Part shown: positions 62,524-64,000 of the stretch, in pieces | Numbering within the stretch: position 1 is the stretch's first letter | Layout of the letters: each line of letters opens with the position of its first letter | Source of the DNA: Candidatus Cryptobacteroides faecipullorum | GTDB lineage: Bacteria; Bacteroidota; Bacteroidia; Bacteroidales; UBA932 | Reading direction: 5' to 3' | NCBI GenBank assembly: GCA_017694885.1 | Contig: JADIMH010000005.1 | Span: 1 to 64,000 of the forward strand | DNA length: 64,000 bases | The notes under the pieces: generated by a model | Told to the model about the DNA's origin: nothing | Databases searched by the model: none | The model's input: the letters and a program-made list of their open reading frames with translations, nothing else | Made by a program: the position numbers and the translations under genes

Positions 62524-64000
62524 TTATTCTCCTAATTGGGCTTTCTCATCGGCGGACAGGGAATCGAGTTGCGTATCTACCGCTTCGGTGTAGTCTATCT
62601 TTTTCTTATACTCCTCGATAGCGCTCTGGCTTTCATTCTGCCGTATCGCTTTCTCGACGCCTACGGTGAAGATCTTCTCTATCGATTCCTTCAGGTTAAG
62701 GCGTGTCTGGTCGATGACGCTTGAGAATACGGGGATATTGGTATTTTTGTACTTGGCCTTTCCTATCCTGAATTTGAAGTCATCGAAGTTGTCGCCATAA
62801 AGATCTATTCCTACTCTGAAAGGAATAGGGGAATCCAGAACGGAAATATGGTATTTGAAAGACATGTCTAAATTCTGTATACCGCTCATTGCCAAGGTGT
62901 AACGGTCTATCTTCAAAATGAACGGGAAAACTTCCAGCATGTTGTCCCGGATCATTCCTTCTACGGACATCCTGTCTATCGATCCGCTTTCCCTGTCTTT
63001 GAATTTCAGTTTCTTTGCTATTTGGGAGAATGCCTCGCTCTCGCTGAGTGTCAGATTGGTCCCTCCTATTCGTATTACTCCGTTGACAGACGGAATGATG
63101 ATGTTCATGGTGGTGTCGATGTCAGCCGTTGCCGCCAACTGGCAGTCCAGCTGCCCTTTGAACGATTTGAGCATAGGCATAAGCGAGTCCACTGCAGGGA
63201 TGAGTTCGATAACCTTCTCGGCAGTAACGTTACTTATATTCAGATCGAATCCCGTACTGAGGTCTTTTTTTGTACGTGTCGAATAGAATCCTTCAAAATC
63301 TATGTTTCCTATTTCAGATCTTGCGGATGTATTCATGAACTGTACGCATCTTTCCTTGACTGTAAGACGGCTCTGCATTTTGCTGAGCATCAGATCGGAC
63401 ATCTTTACATTTGACGCATCGAGCCTGATCTGGGCCCTGATATTTGCAGGTATGACTATCAGTGATGTTTCCACATCCGTTACATCGGCAAGCGTGTCGG
63501 TAACGACCTCTTCCTGATAAATCTCGTCATTCATTTCCGTCAGGTCTTCCGGCGCAGTCAGGACCGTGACGGTTTTCGGAACGAATTTGCTTCCTACAGC
63601 ATAGGCGCTCAGCAGTTCGTTGATATTCAGACTGTCGGATGTGATATCCATATCAAGATCCAGCATGCCTCGTCCGGCTACCAGTCCTCTGATTCCTTTT
63701 AAGGTCCCTTTGGCAGCCATGTTTGACCTTCCGCTTTTTATGTTGAAGCTTTCAAGGTCTATCTCATTGTTGCTGAAATGGCCTTCGAGGTTTTCAATGC
63801 GGTTTCTGAGCGGGAAAAACGGGGTTATCAGGTTTGCCCTTGCGAGAGCGATGGTGCCCTCGGCGTCCCACTCTCTGAAAACTTTCATTATTGAAGAATC
63901 TACAGTGAAATGAAGGTCTTTTTTCCTGAAATCCTGTTCCGTCAGCCAGTCAGGAACCTGAATGTTTCTTGGCCCGCGTAATTTCATGATATGGCTGAAA
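62524..64000 (-). CDS. AsmA-like C-terminal region protein (partial, 5' end outside window)
   Basis: Open through the right edge on the minus strand; 'LEGHFSNNEIDLESFNIKSGRSNMAAKGTLKGI' and a long beta-rich repeat. Confidence 0.75.
   Translation of the reverse strand, partial: FSHIMKLRGPRNIQVPDWLTEQDFRKKDLHFTVDSSIMKVFREWDAEGTIALARANLITPFFPLRNRIENLEGHFSNNEIDLESFNIKSGRSNMAAKGTLKGIRGLVAGRGMLDLDMDITSDSLNINELLSAYAVGSKFVPKTVTVLTAPEDLTEMNDEIYQEEVVTDTLADVTDVETSLIVIPANIRAQIRLDASNVKMSDLMLSKMQSRLTVKERCVQFMNTSARSEIGNIDFEGFYSTRTKKDLSTGFDLNISNVTAEKVIELIPAVDSLMPMLKSFKGQLDCQLAATADIDTTMNIIIPSVNGVIRIGGTNLTLSESEAFSQIAKKLKFKDRESGSIDRMSVEGMIRDNMLEVFPFILKIDRYTLAMSGIQNLDMSFKYHISVLDSPIPFRVGIDLYGDNFDDFKFRIGKAKYKNTNIPVFSSVIDQTRLNLKESIEKIFTVGVEKAIRQNESQSAIEEYKKKIDYTEAVDTQLDSLSADEKAQLGE

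Noticed and set aside
1-64000. CRISPR arrays, rRNA operon, complete IS elements or prophage
   Set aside because: No regularly spaced repeats, rRNA-like sequence, transposase or phage structural gene was seen in the window.

Overview
This is a chromosomal window from a Bacteroidales-type bacterium. The lineage is inferred from A-rich ribosome-binding sites, TTTG/N19-20/TAnnTTTG promoters, a FabK-type fab operon, and DUF4293, DUF4906 and TonB-C proteins. Most of it is ordinary core genome: rpoN, miaB, glpK-glpF-cls, an RND efflux operon with a divergent AraC regulator, uvrB, a NifU-like/GGGtGRT pair, fabH-fabK-fabF-fabZ, a LytTR regulator, AI-2E transporter, ClpA/C-type ATPase, gyrA, phoH-capA, leuS, yitT, ettA, secA, bactofilin, hsp20, uvrA, a fimbrillin-like pair, DUF47 and a partial AsmA-like gene at the right edge. 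The first ~2.5 kb is the end of a mobile element: a MobV-like relaxase C-terminus plus DKNYY and DUF4304 cargo, abutting the 3' end of a tRNA-Ser. The observations most worth a second look are: (i) an exact 14-bp direct repeat bracketing the two-gene cargo; (ii) a small-RNA-like transcription unit upstream of uvrB with its own promoter and terminator; (iii) an ~900-bp noncoding block with seven CAGGTG-core motifs, a 24-bp palindrome and a tandem 10-mer; (iv) an M28 peptidase-TonB-C fusion that has lost most metal ligands; (v) an unlisted 40-aa ORF next to the clp gene; (vi) the uncharacterised GGGtGRT/NifU-like pair; and (vii) a 7-6-7 inverted repeat between hsp20 and uvrA. All family calls come from reading motifs; no searches were run.
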